A model generated the notes under the pieces. That model saw nothing but the letters and a program-made list of their open reading frames with translations, had not been told where the DNA came from and made no database searches. Source: Deltaproteobacteria bacterium (GTDB lineage Bacteria > Desulfobacterota > Desulfarculia > Adiutricales > Adiutricaceae). Taken from it: a stretch of DNA of 15,039 bases. Positions within the stretch are counted from its first letter, which is position 1; each line of letters starts with the position of its first letter. The stretch spans positions 1 to 15,039 of the forward strand of contig JAISZP010000069.1 in NCBI GenBank assembly GCA_031269135.1, read 5' to 3'. Shown here piece by piece: positions 6,585 through 13,488 of the stretch. Position numbers and translations under genes: made by a program.

Positions 6585-7279
6585 CATTGTCCGTAATAAG
6601 CGTCCTTCCCATGCTTGCGCAGATAATGCTTATCCAAAAGGCTTCGCCCGATGGAGGGAAAATTGTCCGACAAGAGTCGTCCCATGAGATTCATGTAGGC
6701 CACTTCCTCCAAGAACACGGCGTTTTCCACCGCTTTGGCCGGGTCTTTTCCCCAGGTGAACGGACCGTGGGAGCAGACCAAGACCGCTCCGACCTCCGCC
6801 GGATCGATGTCGCGCTTTCGGAAAGTCTCGATTATGACCTTGCCGGTCTGCTCCTCGTAGTCGCCGCCGATCTCCTCGTCGGTCATCGAGCGCGTGCATG
6901 GAACGGTCCCGTAGAACGAATCGGCGTGGGTCGTTCCCCGGGCCGGCATGTCCAGCCCGGCCTGAGCCCAGATCGTAGCATGCCGGGAGTGGGTGTGAGC
7001 GATCCCTCCCGCCTTGGGAAAGGCCCTGTAAAGAGCCAAATGAGTGGCGGCGTCTGATGAGGGTTTTTTGTCGCCTTCCACCACCCGCCCGTCGGAGAGA
7101 GCCACCGCCACCATGTCTTTCGGGCGCATAAGGTCGTAACTGACGCCAGAAGGCTTGATGACCATCAGATTTCTTTCCAAGTCCGTCCCGCTGACGTTGC
7201 CCCAGGTAAGGGTCACCAGGCCATGGCGCGGCAGCGCCATGTTGGCCTCGTAAACGAATTGCTTAAGTTCTTCCAGCAT
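6584..7279 (-). CDS. araD: L-ribulose-5-phosphate 4-epimerase
   Basis: Epimerises L-ribulose-5-phosphate to D-xylulose-5-phosphate, the last dedicated step of L-arabinose breakdown. The 231-residue product matches E. coli AraD in length and register. Class II aldolase/epimerase zinc ligands fall at the E. coli numbers Asp76, His95, His97 and His171 (SSDAATH, HTHSRH, CSHGPF), and catalytic Asp120 (THAD) and Tyr229 (YYGQ end) are present. The frame is open to a GTG at 7303 and an ATG at 7297, but the ATG at 7279 preserves the E. coli register and has GGAAG eight bases upstream. Last gene of araF-araG-araH-araD, 20 bases after araH. UlaF/SgbE paralogues act on the same substrate and cannot be excluded by sequence alone; the arabinose transporter next door favours AraD. 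Confidence 0.93.
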   Translation of the reverse strand: MLEELKQFVYEANMALPRHGLVTLTWGNVSGTDLERNLMVIKPSGVSYDLMRPKDMVAVALSDGRVVEGDKKPSSDAATHLALYRAFPKAGGIAHTHSRHATIWAQAGLDMPARGTTHADSFYGTVPCTRSMTDEEIGGDYEEQTGKVIIETFRKRDIDPAEVGAVLVCSHGPFTWGKDPAKAVENAVFLEEVAYMNLMGRLLSDNFPSIGRSLLDKHYLRKHGKDAYYGQ

Positions 7280-7287
7280 ATTTCTTT

Positions 7288-7292
7288 CTTCC
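7288..7292 (-). promoter_or_regulatory. ribosome-binding site deciding the araD start
   Basis: GGAAG on the minus strand, eight bases before the ATG at 7279. The alternative ATG at 7297 is preceded only by weak purine-rich sequence. Confidence 0.5.
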
Positions 7293-7299
7293 GACATGG

Positions 7300-8288
7300 T
7301 CACTTCAGCCGCAGCTTTTGCTTGTACAGATCGAGGTTGATGGCGGCCAAAAGGATCAAGCCGCGGACGATATACTGAGTGAACGTGTTGACGTTCAACA
7401 GATTCAAGGCGATATCCACCGTCCCCAGAACAAGAAGCCGTCGATGACTGTGTGCAGTCGCCCGTTGCCGCCGATCAAGGCCACCCCTCCCAGAACGCAG
7501 GCCGAAATGGCGTTGAGTTCAAGTCCCATGCCGTTCATGGGCTGCCCGCTCGTCAGGCGGGAGGTCAAAACGATTCCGGCGAAGGCCGAGACTATTCCCG
7601 TGATGGTGAAAATGACGATCTTGGTTTTGACGACGTTGATGCCGGCTAGTCTGGCGGCTTCGTTATTGCCGCCGATGGCTAAGGAATTGCGTCCAAAGAT
7701 GGTGTTGCTCAGCAAAAACCCAAATATGACGAAACAAACAGCCATCAATATAATTGGCGTCGGGATGCCTAAAATGTCGGAATCGCCCAAGAGGTAAAAT
7801 TTTTCGTTCATGATTCCGATGGGAACGCCGCCGCAAATGGTGTAAGCCGCTCCACGAGCCACCTGCTGGGTGGCCAGGGTCACGATGAGGGCGTTGTTTT
7901 TCATGACGGCCACGAATATGCCGTTCATCAGCCCGAAAAAGGCGCCGCAAGCCAGACCGCAGGCGATGCCCAGAAACATGTTGTCGGTCTGCTGGAGCAC
8001 CCAGGAGGTGACCACGCCCGCGCAGGCCACCACCGCTCCCACCGAGAGATCCAAATCGGCTATGACCAGACAAAAGACCATGCCGCAGGCAACCATGCCC
8101 ACCACGGAAACCGAAAGGCCCAGAACCTTCATGTTGATCCAGGTGAAGAAATTGGGGATGAGCGCCGAACAGACGAAAAACAGCAGGACAAAAACAAAGA
8201 GCATCCCGAAGGTGTCCCAAATATTGCCGAAATTCAGCAATTTCCGCTTGGCGGCAGGTGCGGACGCCGGGAGTCGATTTTGCGTCAT
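7300..8288 (-). CDS. araH: L-arabinose ABC transporter permease, apparent frameshift near 7437
   Basis: Membrane-spanning subunit of the arabinose importer (BPD_transp_2 family, about 8-10 hydrophobic segments). It aligns by eye with E. coli Ara[89 protein letters not shown] and ISACVLGGV. The uninterrupted frame ends after GRLHTVIDG at an out-of-frame stop (7404). Shifting by one base at about 7437 restores the family C-terminus ([35 protein letters not shown]) with a stop at 7302-7300. Restoring one base gives 329 residues, against 328 in E. coli. This is either a sequencing error or a recent inactivating deletion. Good ribosome site AAGGAG eight bases before the ATG at 8288; 90 bases after araG. 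Confidence 0.93.
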
Positions 8289-8326
8289 TGAAGGTTCTCC
8301 TTGTAAATTTATGGCCTCACGAGCGG

Positions 8327-8400
8327 GTCAGACAGGGCGTCAGGCTAAGGCGTCCAGCTAGAGCTTTCGGCTTGGCCGTCAGGCGGCCGCGTCGGGGATC
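8327..8400. repeat. 13-bp tandem array running through the araG stop codon
   Basis: The word GTC recurs at 8327, 8339, 8352, 8378 and 8391, i.e. steps of 12, 13, 26 (two units) and 13 bases. Units such as GGCGTCAGGCTAA (8336), GGCGTCCAGCTAG (8349) and GCCGTCAGGCGGC (8375) are clearly related; the unit at 8362 is diverged. The array fills most of the araG-araH gap and continues into the last codons of araG, so the araG stop (8381-8379) lies inside a repeat unit. Confidence 0.65.
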
Positions 8401-9890
8401 ATGGCCAGTTCCAAAGCTTTTTCCTCAGTGGCCTCTTGGTGAGTCAGCTCCCCGACGATCAACCCGTCACGCATGACCACGATGCGGTCGGACACGCCCA
8501 GCACTTCGGGAAGATCGCTGGATACCACGATTACGGCTATCCCGGAGATGGCCAATCTGTAAATTAAGTTGTAGATCTCGTTTTTGGCGCCGACGTCGAT
8601 GCCCCTAGTCGGCTCGTCAAACATGATGCAGCGAATATTTTCCGACAGCCAGCGCCCCAAAATGGCCTTTTGCTGGTTTCCTCCCGAGAGATTGCGGATC
8701 AGTTGAAGGTCGGTCGGGGTTTTAATGTTGAGGTCCGAAATCCGCTTGGCGGCGTTGCTCTTCTCCCAGCCGGAATTGATGATCAGCCGGCAGATGAGCG
8801 AGTTGCGACGGGCGCTGATGTTGATGTTGTCGCGGACGGAATGGATTCCCAAAATGCCGTCGGATTTACGGTCCTCGGGGCAAAAAACCAGCCCTCGAGT
8901 GATGGCGTCGATGGGGCTTTTGATGGTCGCCTTTTGGCCGTCGATGAAGACCTCGCCGGCGGTGCTTCTGGCGGCGCCGAAAATGCCTTTGAGCAGTTCG
9001 GAGCGACCGGCGCCCACCAACCCGAAAAGACCGACGATTTCGCCGCCCTTGACTTTCAAGTCGGCTGGAGCTTTGAGTCCCGGCGCCAAGAAATTGTTGA
9101 TCTCCAACCGCACCTGGCCGTGGTCGCGGGGAGCGTAATCGTAGATATTGCTCACGTCGCGACCGACCATGGATTTGACCAACATCTCGGAGGTGACTTT
9201 TTTGACGTCGGGATAGGTGACGACGAACTTGCCGTCCTTGAAGACCGTTATTTTGTCGCAAATACGAAAAATTTCTTCCATGCGGTGCGAAACGTACAAA
9301 ATGATCTTGCCCTCGGCTTTAAGTTCGGCGATCACGGCGAAAAGCCTTTCGATTTCGCGGCTGGAAAGGCTGCTGGTAGGCTCGTCGAAAGCTATGATCT
9401 TGGCGTTTCTGGTCAGGGCTTTGGCGATCTCGACCATCTGGCGCTGACCGATGGAAAGAGATTTGAGTAAGATTGAAGGGGAAAAATCAAGATTCAATCG
9501 TTCCAGCGCTTTTTTGGCGTCGGCGTGGAGGGTTTTCCAGTCGATGCGCCAGCCTTTGGACGGCAGCTGCCCCAGGAAAATGTTTTCCTCGACCGAACTT
9601 TCCGGCAGAAGATTTAGTTCCTGATAAATGATGGCTATGCCCTTCTCCAGCGCGTCGGCGGTGGAATCGAATTTGACGGGACGCCCGTCGATGATGATGC
9701 GGCCGGCGTTGGGAGCGTAATTTCCAGCCAAACATTTAAGAAGGGTGGATTTTCCGGCCCCATTTTCGCCGATCAAGGCGTGAATTTCGCCTTCGGCGCA
9801 GCCGAAAGAGACGCCGCTTAAAGCGGCGACCCCGGCGAAATTTTTGCTTATCCCCTCAAATTCGAGATAGTTGGTTCGATTCTGGGTCAT
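8379..9890 (-). CDS. araG: L-arabinose ABC transporter, duplicated ATP-binding protein
   Basis: Energises arabinose import at the inner face of the cytoplasmic membrane. The 503-residue product has two ABC modules. Module 1: Walker [10 protein letters not shown] (41-49), Q-loop IIYQELNLL (from 88), signature LSIGQ (145-149), Walker [11 protein letters not shown] (165-174) and switch His202 (SHRMEE). Module 2: degenerate Walker [10 protein letters not shown], signature [16 protein letters not shown] and Walker [14 protein letters not shown]. Close to E. coli AraG (504 residues) throughout. The frame is open back to 9998, but that 36-residue extension (a pentapeptide-like repeat read from the 15-bp array) is not part of the family. 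The ATG at 9890 has GGGAG five bases upstream. It lies downstream of araF after a 242-bp gap with strong hairpins. GguA/MglA relatives share the fold; overall identity points to AraG. Confidence 0.95.
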   Translation of the reverse strand: MTQNRTNYLEFEGISKNFAGVAALSGVSFGCAEGEIHALIGENGAGKSTLLKCLAGNYAPNAGRIIIDGRPVKFDSTADALEKGIAIIYQELNLLPESSVEENIFLGQLPSKGWRIDWKTLHADAKKALERLNLDFSPSILLKSLSIGQRQMVEIAKALTRNAKIIAFDEPTSSLSSREIERLFAVIAELKAEGKIILYVSHRMEEIFRICDKITVFKDGKFVVTYPDVKKVTSEMLVKSMVGRDVSNIYDYAPRDHGQVRLEINNFLAPGLKAPADLKVKGGEIVGLFGLVGAGRSELLKGIFGAARSTAGEVFIDGQKATIKSPIDAITRGLVFCPEDRKSDGILGIHSVRDNINISARRNSLICRLIINSGWEKSNAAKRISDLNIKTPTDLQLIRNLSGGNQQKAILGRWLSENIRCIMFDEPTRGIDVGAKNEIYNLIYRLAISGIAVIVVSSDLPEVLGVSDRIVVMRDGLIVGELTHQEATEEKALELAMIPDAAA

Positions 9891-9895
9891 GGCGG

Positions 9896-9900
9896 CTCCC
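9896..9900 (-). promoter_or_regulatory. ribosome-binding site deciding the araG start
   Basis: GGGAG on the minus strand, five bases before the ATG at 9890. It favours this start over upstream in-frame starts, including the ATG at 9902 and those reading through the 15-bp repeat. Confidence 0.65.
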
Positions 9901-9918
9901 ATAAAAAAAATGATAAGT

Positions 9919-10038
9919 GGGTCCAAGCGGCGGACTAAAGCGCGGCCTGTCAAACAGAGTCCCGTCGAGCAGAGTCCGATCAAGCAGAGTCCTATCAAGC
10001 AGAGGCTTGTCGAAAAGCGGCTGATTCAAGCGGGGCCT
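9919..10038. repeat. 15-bp tandem array, about 8 units, between araF and araG
   Basis: Units start every 15 bases from 9919 to 10024. The core is well conserved: GTCAAACAGAGTCCC (9949), GTCGAGCAGAGTCCG (9964), ATCAAGCAGAGTCCT (9979) and ATCAAGCAGAGGCTT (9994). Outer units drift to AAGCGGC- and GCGGCCT-type sequence. The last unit merges into the left arm of the large inverted repeat. Because 15 is a multiple of three, the minus strand stays open as a pentapeptide-like repeat, but it lies upstream of the real araG ribosome site. Confidence 0.85.
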
Positions 10039-10066
10039 TATGAATTTAGGGCCAAGGCCCCGCTTG
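10027..10066. other. strong stem-loop between araF and araG (13-bp perfect arms)
   Basis: CAAGCGGGGCCTT (10027-10039) and AAGGCCCCGCTTG (10054-10066) are exact reverse complements with a 14-base loop. On the araF-araG transcript this would be a very stable hairpin. No T-run follows on the minus strand, so it is more likely an mRNA-stabilising or attenuating structure than a full terminator. Such a structure would let the binding protein be made in excess over AraG/AraH, a known arrangement in binding-protein operons. Confidence 0.75.
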
Positions 10067-10075
10067 GGCGATGAA

Positions 10076-10107
10076 GCTCCGCGCGCTCAAGGAGGTGCGC
10101 CCGGAGC
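10076..10107. other. second stem-loop just downstream of araF
   Basis: GCTCCGCGCGC (10076-10086) pairs with GCGCCCGGAGC (10097-10107) except for one C-C mismatch; the loop is 10 bases. It begins 25 bases after the araF stop in the direction of transcription and again lacks a downstream T-run. With the neighbouring 13-bp stem it forms a double-hairpin spacer. Confidence 0.65.
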
Positions 10108-10132
10108 CGTCGCGAAAAAACTCGATTAAAAG

Positions 10133-11116
10133 TTACAGACCTTTTTTGTCGAGCTCCTCTTTATAGTTCTCGCGGGTGATCAAAACCGCATCTGTGATGG
10201 CCGTGAAAAGCGGAGGCTCCACGCCATTGACGATCCAGTCGTTGAGCATGGCGACGGACTTATAGCCGTGAACGTCGGGACTGGGCAATAGAGAACCCAA
10301 AAAGCCTGTGGCGTTGGGCTTGCCGAGTTCGTTGACCGCGTCCACCCCGTTGATTCCGATGGCGATGACGTTAGCCGGGGGGATTCTCTGTCCTTCGGTA
10401 GCCCGAACGCCTCCCAAAACCGTATTGTCGTTCATCCCGACGACGAGCCAGTTTTTGACGTCAGGATAGCGGGCCAACAGGGCGTTTCCAGCGTCCAGAG
10501 CGCCGGGGATGTCGTTGGACTTGGTGGGAACCTTGTAAATTCTGTCTTCGGGAAAACCGGCTTTAATCAGAGCGTCGATGGAGCCGCTGGTCCGCAGACG
10601 GGCGGTCTCAAGCTCCTCGGCGGTAATGGCCATGACCGCCGTTTCCTCGGTCTTCCAGGCGCGATTTTGCATTTCCTTCCACAATTCGGCGCCCTGACGC
10701 GCCCCAATCTCGGAAGCGGCCATCATGACCAAAGGCACTTCAGTCATCGGTTCGCCTTTGGCGTTGACGAATTGGTCGTCGACGGCGATGACTTTAAGAC
10801 CGTAAGAGTCGGCTTTCCGCTTGACGGCCGGCCCCAGCTTGGTGTCGGGGACGCATATGACGAAGCCTTTAGCCCCGGAAGCGGCCAAGGTGTCGAGGGC
10901 GTTGAGGGTTTTTTCGCCGTCGGGTATGGCGATTTTAATAATCTCGATTCCCAAGTCGGCCCCGGCTTTGTCGGCGAAGGCCCATTCCGTCTGGAACCAG
11001 GGCTCTTCAGCCTGCTTGACCAAAAACCCGATTTTAATCTTGTCCTGGGCTAGAGCCGGTAGTGCCCAAAGCCCGACCAGACACAAAACAGCCAGAAAAC
11101 CGCGTAAACACTTCAT
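10133..11116 (-). CDS. araF: L-arabinose-binding periplasmic protein
   Basis: Captures L-arabinose (the E. coli protein also binds D-galactose and D-fucose) in the periplasm and hands it to AraG/AraH. The 327-residue precursor has a Sec signal peptide: charged MKCLR start, hydrophobic core and an ALPALA-QD cleavage site after residue 23. The mature part follows E. coli AraF almost block for block: IGFLVKQAEEPWFQTEWAFA, PDGEKTLNALDTLAASGAKG, AVDDQFVNAKGEPM, VPTKSNDIPGALDAGN, GMNDNTVLGGVRATEG, GSLLPSPDVHGYKS and the KEELDKKGL end. Length is normal (E. coli 329). The ATG at 11116 has AAGGAG five bases upstream. First gene of the ara transport operon, 396 bases downstream of yjfF; followed by two hairpins and a 15-bp array before araG. 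Confidence 0.96.
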   Translation of the reverse strand: MKCLRGFLAVLCLVGLWALPALAQDKIKIGFLVKQAEEPWFQTEWAFADKAGADLGIEIIKIAIPDGEKTLNALDTLAASGAKGFVICVPDTKLGPAVKRKADSYGLKVIAVDDQFVNAKGEPMTEVPLVMMAASEIGARQGAELWKEMQNRAWKTEETAVMAITAEELETARLRTSGSIDALIKAGFPEDRIYKVPTKSNDIPGALDAGNALLARYPDVKNWLVVGMNDNTVLGGVRATEGQRIPPANVIAIGINGVDAVNELGKPNATGFLGSLLPSPDVHGYKSVAMLNDWIVNGVEPPLFTAITDAVLITRENYKEELDKKGL

Positions 11117-11240
11117 GATTGCTCCTTTTGACGAATGATCTTTTTAACGAACGTTTGACGAACGACGCCGACCTAAAGGCGTCAATCGACGCCTAAATAG
11201 AGAGGGCGATGTGAATATGGCGCAGCGGCCTTAATCGGTC

Positions 11241-11360
11241 GTTCGACCGCAGTCGGTTCTGTTCGACCGTAGGCCGTTCTATTCGACCTTAGATAAGTCT
11301 ATTTAACTCTAGCGAAGTCTATTCGACCAAAGCGTAGCCTATTCGATCACAGCGAAGTCT
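11241..11360. repeat. 20-bp tandem array, 6 units, upstream of araF
   Basis: Six exact 20-base steps starting at 11241, 11261, 11281, 11301, 11321 and 11341. The consensus is roughly [A/G]TTCGACCnnAGnnnAGTCT; the first two units end in GTTCT and the last four in AGTCT or AGCCT. Examples are ATTCGACCTTAGATAAGTCT (11281) and ATTCGATCACAGCGAAGTCT (11341). Not coding (20 is not a multiple of three) and not CRISPR (units touch, with no spacers). Confidence 0.85.
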
Positions 11361-11395
11361 AGGACTCGCATCGACGGAGCAGACTCGGTCGATCG

Positions 11396-11423
11396 ATTAT
11401 CGGCAGGTTGATTATTCAACCAA
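11396..11423 (-). promoter_or_regulatory. candidate promoter of the araF operon
   Basis: On the minus strand, TTGGTT (11423-11418) and GATAAT (11401-11396) are separated by 16 bases. The -10 box is five of six to consensus; the -35 is weak. The inverted repeat at 11406-11421 lies between and over the boxes, where an operator would be expected. A transcript from here would carry a leader of about 270 bases containing the 20-bp array. Other A/T-rich pairs nearby are possible. Confidence 0.3.
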
Positions 11424-11474
11424 TTATTGACAAATTAATTATTTATTCAATAGGTTAATTATTTGATTAAAGAC

Positions 11475-11491
11475 CAGGCTGCTGAAGCCTG
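11475..11491 (-). terminator. weak candidate terminator after yjfF
   Basis: On the minus strand, CAGGCT and AGCCTG enclose a five-base loop 22 bases after the yjfF stop, followed by GGTCTTTAATC and A/T-rich sequence. The stem is short and the T-run only three bases, so termination of the ytf operon here is uncertain. Confidence 0.3.
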
Positions 11492-11512
11492 CGGCTTATT
11501 TAGTCGTTCAGC

Positions 11513-12466
11513 TTATTTTTTCTGACCGAATTTGGTTATAAGTCTCTGCAAAAGAATAAAGGAGAAAAGAAGAATTCCGATGATGATCTTGGTCCACCAG
11601 CTGCTGAGGGTCCCATCGAAAGTGATGAAAGTCTGAATAAGTCCCTGCAGAAGAACCCCGGCCAGGGTCCCGACCATAAACCCGTAGCCTCCGGTCAGAA
11701 GGGTTCCTCCGATGACCACCGATGCGATGGCGTCGAGCTCGACCCCGACGCAGTTGAGGGAGTTTCCGGCGGTGGTGTACAGGGAAAAGACGATGCCGGC
11801 CAAGGCCGCCAGAGTGCTCGACAACATGTAAATGCGGACGGTGGTGCTCGGGACAGGCACGCCCATAAGCTTGGCCGAGGCGATATTTCCGCCGATGGCG
11901 TAAACGTTTGCTCCAAACCTCATTCGGTGGAGCAAAACGGTTCCTGCGGCCACGACGGCCAGCATAATCATGGCCAAAAGACTGAGTTTGCCGCGCCCGA
12001 TTCTAAGACCAAAGTCGGTTAAGGTCGCATAAAACTCGTGATCGATGCCGATGGATTCGGTGCTTATTTGAAAACTGATTCCCCTGATCAGAAACATGCC
12101 GGTGAGGGTCACGATAAAGGGCGGCAGTCGCAGGTAGTGGATGATCGAGCCCATGCCCGCTCCGATCAAAGCTCCGACCGCCAAGGCTACGGCGAAAGCC
12201 GCCAGGGGATGAACCCCATACCACTGAACCAAGACGGCTATCAAAATCGTGGTGAAGGCGATGACCGAGCCGACGCTTAAATCGATGCCGCCGGAAATGA
12301 CGGCGAAGGTCATCCCCACTGCGGTGATGCCCAAAAAGGCGTTGTCGGTCAAAAGGTTGCCTATGACTCTGAAGGAAAGAAAATTTTTGAACTCGAAGGC
12401 GCAAATCACGTATCCAATGACCAGCAGCGCCAAAGTGGCCAGAAGGGGCAGATACCTGCGAATCAT
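11513..12466 (-). CDS. yjfF: galactofuranose/arabinose-type ABC transporter permease YjfF
   Basis: Second permease of a YtfQRT-YjfF-type importer, which in E. coli takes up galactofuranose; related systems elsewhere take up arabinose. The 317-residue product is a BPD_transp_2 permease aligned by eye with E. coli YjfF: LLTDNAFLGITAVGMTFAVI, SGGIDLSVGSVIAFT, RGISF, VYAIGGNIASAKLMGV, VRIYMLSS, GVELDAIASVVIGGTLLTGG, FDGTLSSWWTKI and IGILLF. The frame extends to 12532 inside ytfT. I choose the ATG at 12466: it overlaps the ytfT stop as ATGA, has AGGAGG eight bases upstream and gives the family N-terminus (MIRRYLPL, like MIKRNLPL). Last gene of its operon. Confidence 0.94.
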   Translation of the reverse strand: MIRRYLPLLATLALLVIGYVICAFEFKNFLSFRVIGNLLTDNAFLGITAVGMTFAVISGGIDLSVGSVIAFTTILIAVLVQWYGVHPLAAFAVALAVGALIGAGMGSIIHYLRLPPFIVTLTGMFLIRGISFQISTESIGIDHEFYATLTDFGLRIGRGKLSLLAMIMLAVVAAGTVLLHRMRFGANVYAIGGNIASAKLMGVPVPSTTVRIYMLSSTLAALAGIVFSLYTTAGNSLNCVGVELDAIASVVIGGTLLTGGYGFMVGTLAGVLLQGLIQTFITFDGTLSSWWTKIIIGILLFSFILLQRLITKFGQKK

Positions 12467-13488
12467 ACAGCCGCCCTCCTTTTTTGGCCGAGCCTGGCCG
12501 TAAAATTGCGCAAGGCGGGAGATTGGGCGCATAAAACCGCCAAGACCACCAAGGCTTTGACGATATAATTAAGTTCCGGTTTAAAGCCGCTGACCAGGAT
12601 TCCGGTGTTCATGGCCTGGATTATCATGGCGCCGATCAAAGAGAACCCGAGACTGAAGCGTCCCCCCAAAAGAGACGTCCCGCCGATGACCACGGCCAGG
12701 ATGGCGTCCATCTCCAACCACAGTCCGGCGTTGTTGGCGTCGGCGCCGCGGATGTCCGAGGTGATGATAAGTCCTGCTATGGCCGCGCAAAAGCCGCACC
12801 ACATGTACACGGTAGCCAGAACCGCTCCGGTCTTGACTCCGACGTTGGTGGAAGCCACCCTGTTGATGCCGGTCGACTCCACAAACATGCCTAGGGCCGT
12901 CCCCCGCAAAAGAACCCATCCCAACGCCAAAACCAGCATCATGATGATGATGGCCGTAGGCACGGTCAAAAAAGCGCTGCGGCTGATGAAATCGACGCTG
13001 GGGTTGGTGAAGGTCAAAATCTTGCCTTCGGTGATCATCTGGGCCATGCCCCGGCCCGAAACCATCAAAATAAGGGTGGCCACAAAAGGCTGTATGCCCA
13101 GCCAAGAGACTAAAAGACCGTTCCACAAACCGCAGGCCAGTCCCGTCAGCAGCGCCAGAGAGATGATTTGCCAGCCGGCCAGCTCGGTTTGGGCCAAAGT
13201 GGCCGTGACCGCGCCGGCGATGGCGATGACCGCTCCGACCGAGAGATCGATTCCGCCGGTGGCGATGACGGGCGTCATGCCGAGAGCCAATATGGCCACC
13301 GGCGCTCCCCGGTAAAAGACGTCGATGATGCTTCCGAAGAGCCTTCCGTCCTGGATGGTCACATTGAAAAACGACGGGGAATTGATGACGTTGATGACGA
13401 GAATGAGCGCCAGCATGCTCAGCTGAGGCAGCCCGCGAAACACACGGAAAGGTTTATTGGCGCCGGAATCTTTAGGCGACTGTTTCAT
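12463..13488 (-). CDS. ytfT: galactofuranose/arabinose-type ABC transporter permease YtfT
   Basis: First permease of the YtfQRT-YjfF-type importer; it pairs with YjfF to form the membrane channel. The 341-residue length equals E. coli YtfT. Diagnostic blocks: QDGRLFGSIIDV, APVAILALGMTPVIATGGID, LSVGAVIAIAGAVTA, GLWNGLLV, IQPFVATLILMVSGRG, TALGMFVE, IRGADANNAGLWLEMDAILA, GGTSLLGGRFSL and MNTGILVSGF. About 8-10 hydrophobic segments. The ATG at 13488 has GGAGG six bases upstream, and the gene overlaps the end of ytfR by 17 bases, so the two are translationally coupled. The stop overlaps the yjfF start. Confidence 0.94.
   Translation of the reverse strand: MKQSPKDSGANKPFRVFRGLPQLSMLALILVINVINSPSFFNVTIQDGRLFGSIIDVFYRGAPVAILALGMTPVIATGGIDLSVGAVIAIAGAVTATLAQTELAGWQIISLALLTGLACGLWNGLLVSWLGIQPFVATLILMVSGRGMAQMITEGKILTFTNPSVDFISRSAFLTVPTAIIIMMLVLALGWVLLRGTALGMFVESTGINRVASTNVGVKTGAVLATVYMWCGFCAAIAGLIITSDIRGADANNAGLWLEMDAILAVVIGGTSLLGGRFSLGFSLIGAMIIQAMNTGILVSGFKPELNYIVKALVVLAVLCAQSPALRNFTARLGQKRRAAV
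12475..12480 (-). promoter_or_regulatory. ribosome-binding site deciding the yjfF start
   Basis: AGGAGG on the minus strand, eight bases before the ATG at 12466 and inside the last codons of ytfT. Near-consensus; rules in the 317-residue YjfF. Confidence 0.8.

Larger units (their letters stand above)
11117..11512. promoter_or_regulatory. yjfF-araF intergenic gap: ara operon leader and control region
   Basis: A 396-base non-coding stretch. Going with the minus-strand transcripts it holds: a possible weak hairpin after yjfF (11475-11491), an A/T-rich block (about 11395-11470) with a repeated TTAATTATTT word at 11435 and 11455 (again 20 bases apart), a candidate promoter, an inverted repeat GGTTGA-TTAT-TCAACC (11406-11421), the 20-bp array (11241-11360) and a small stem AGGCGTC-AATC-GACGCCT (11177-11194) about 60 bases before araF. 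If the promoter lies in the A/T-rich block, the array is inside the araF 5' leader. Confidence 0.6.

Noticed and set aside
7425..7445. Programmed -1 frameshift in araH
   Set aside because: The shift direction would fit, but there is no slippery heptamer at the junction and AraH homologues need none. A base deletion or sequencing error is simpler.
8670..9470. Plus-strand open frame of 266 codons
   Set aside because: Lies antisense within araG, a strongly supported gene; the frame is open because of codon bias in the opposite strand.
9891..9998. 36-residue N-terminal extension of AraG
   Set aside because: Encoded by the 15-bp array, absent from the family, and located upstream of a good ribosome site for the ATG at 9890.
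11241..11360. CRISPR array
   Set aside because: Units are 20 bp, degenerate and directly adjacent; there are no unique spacers and no cas genes.
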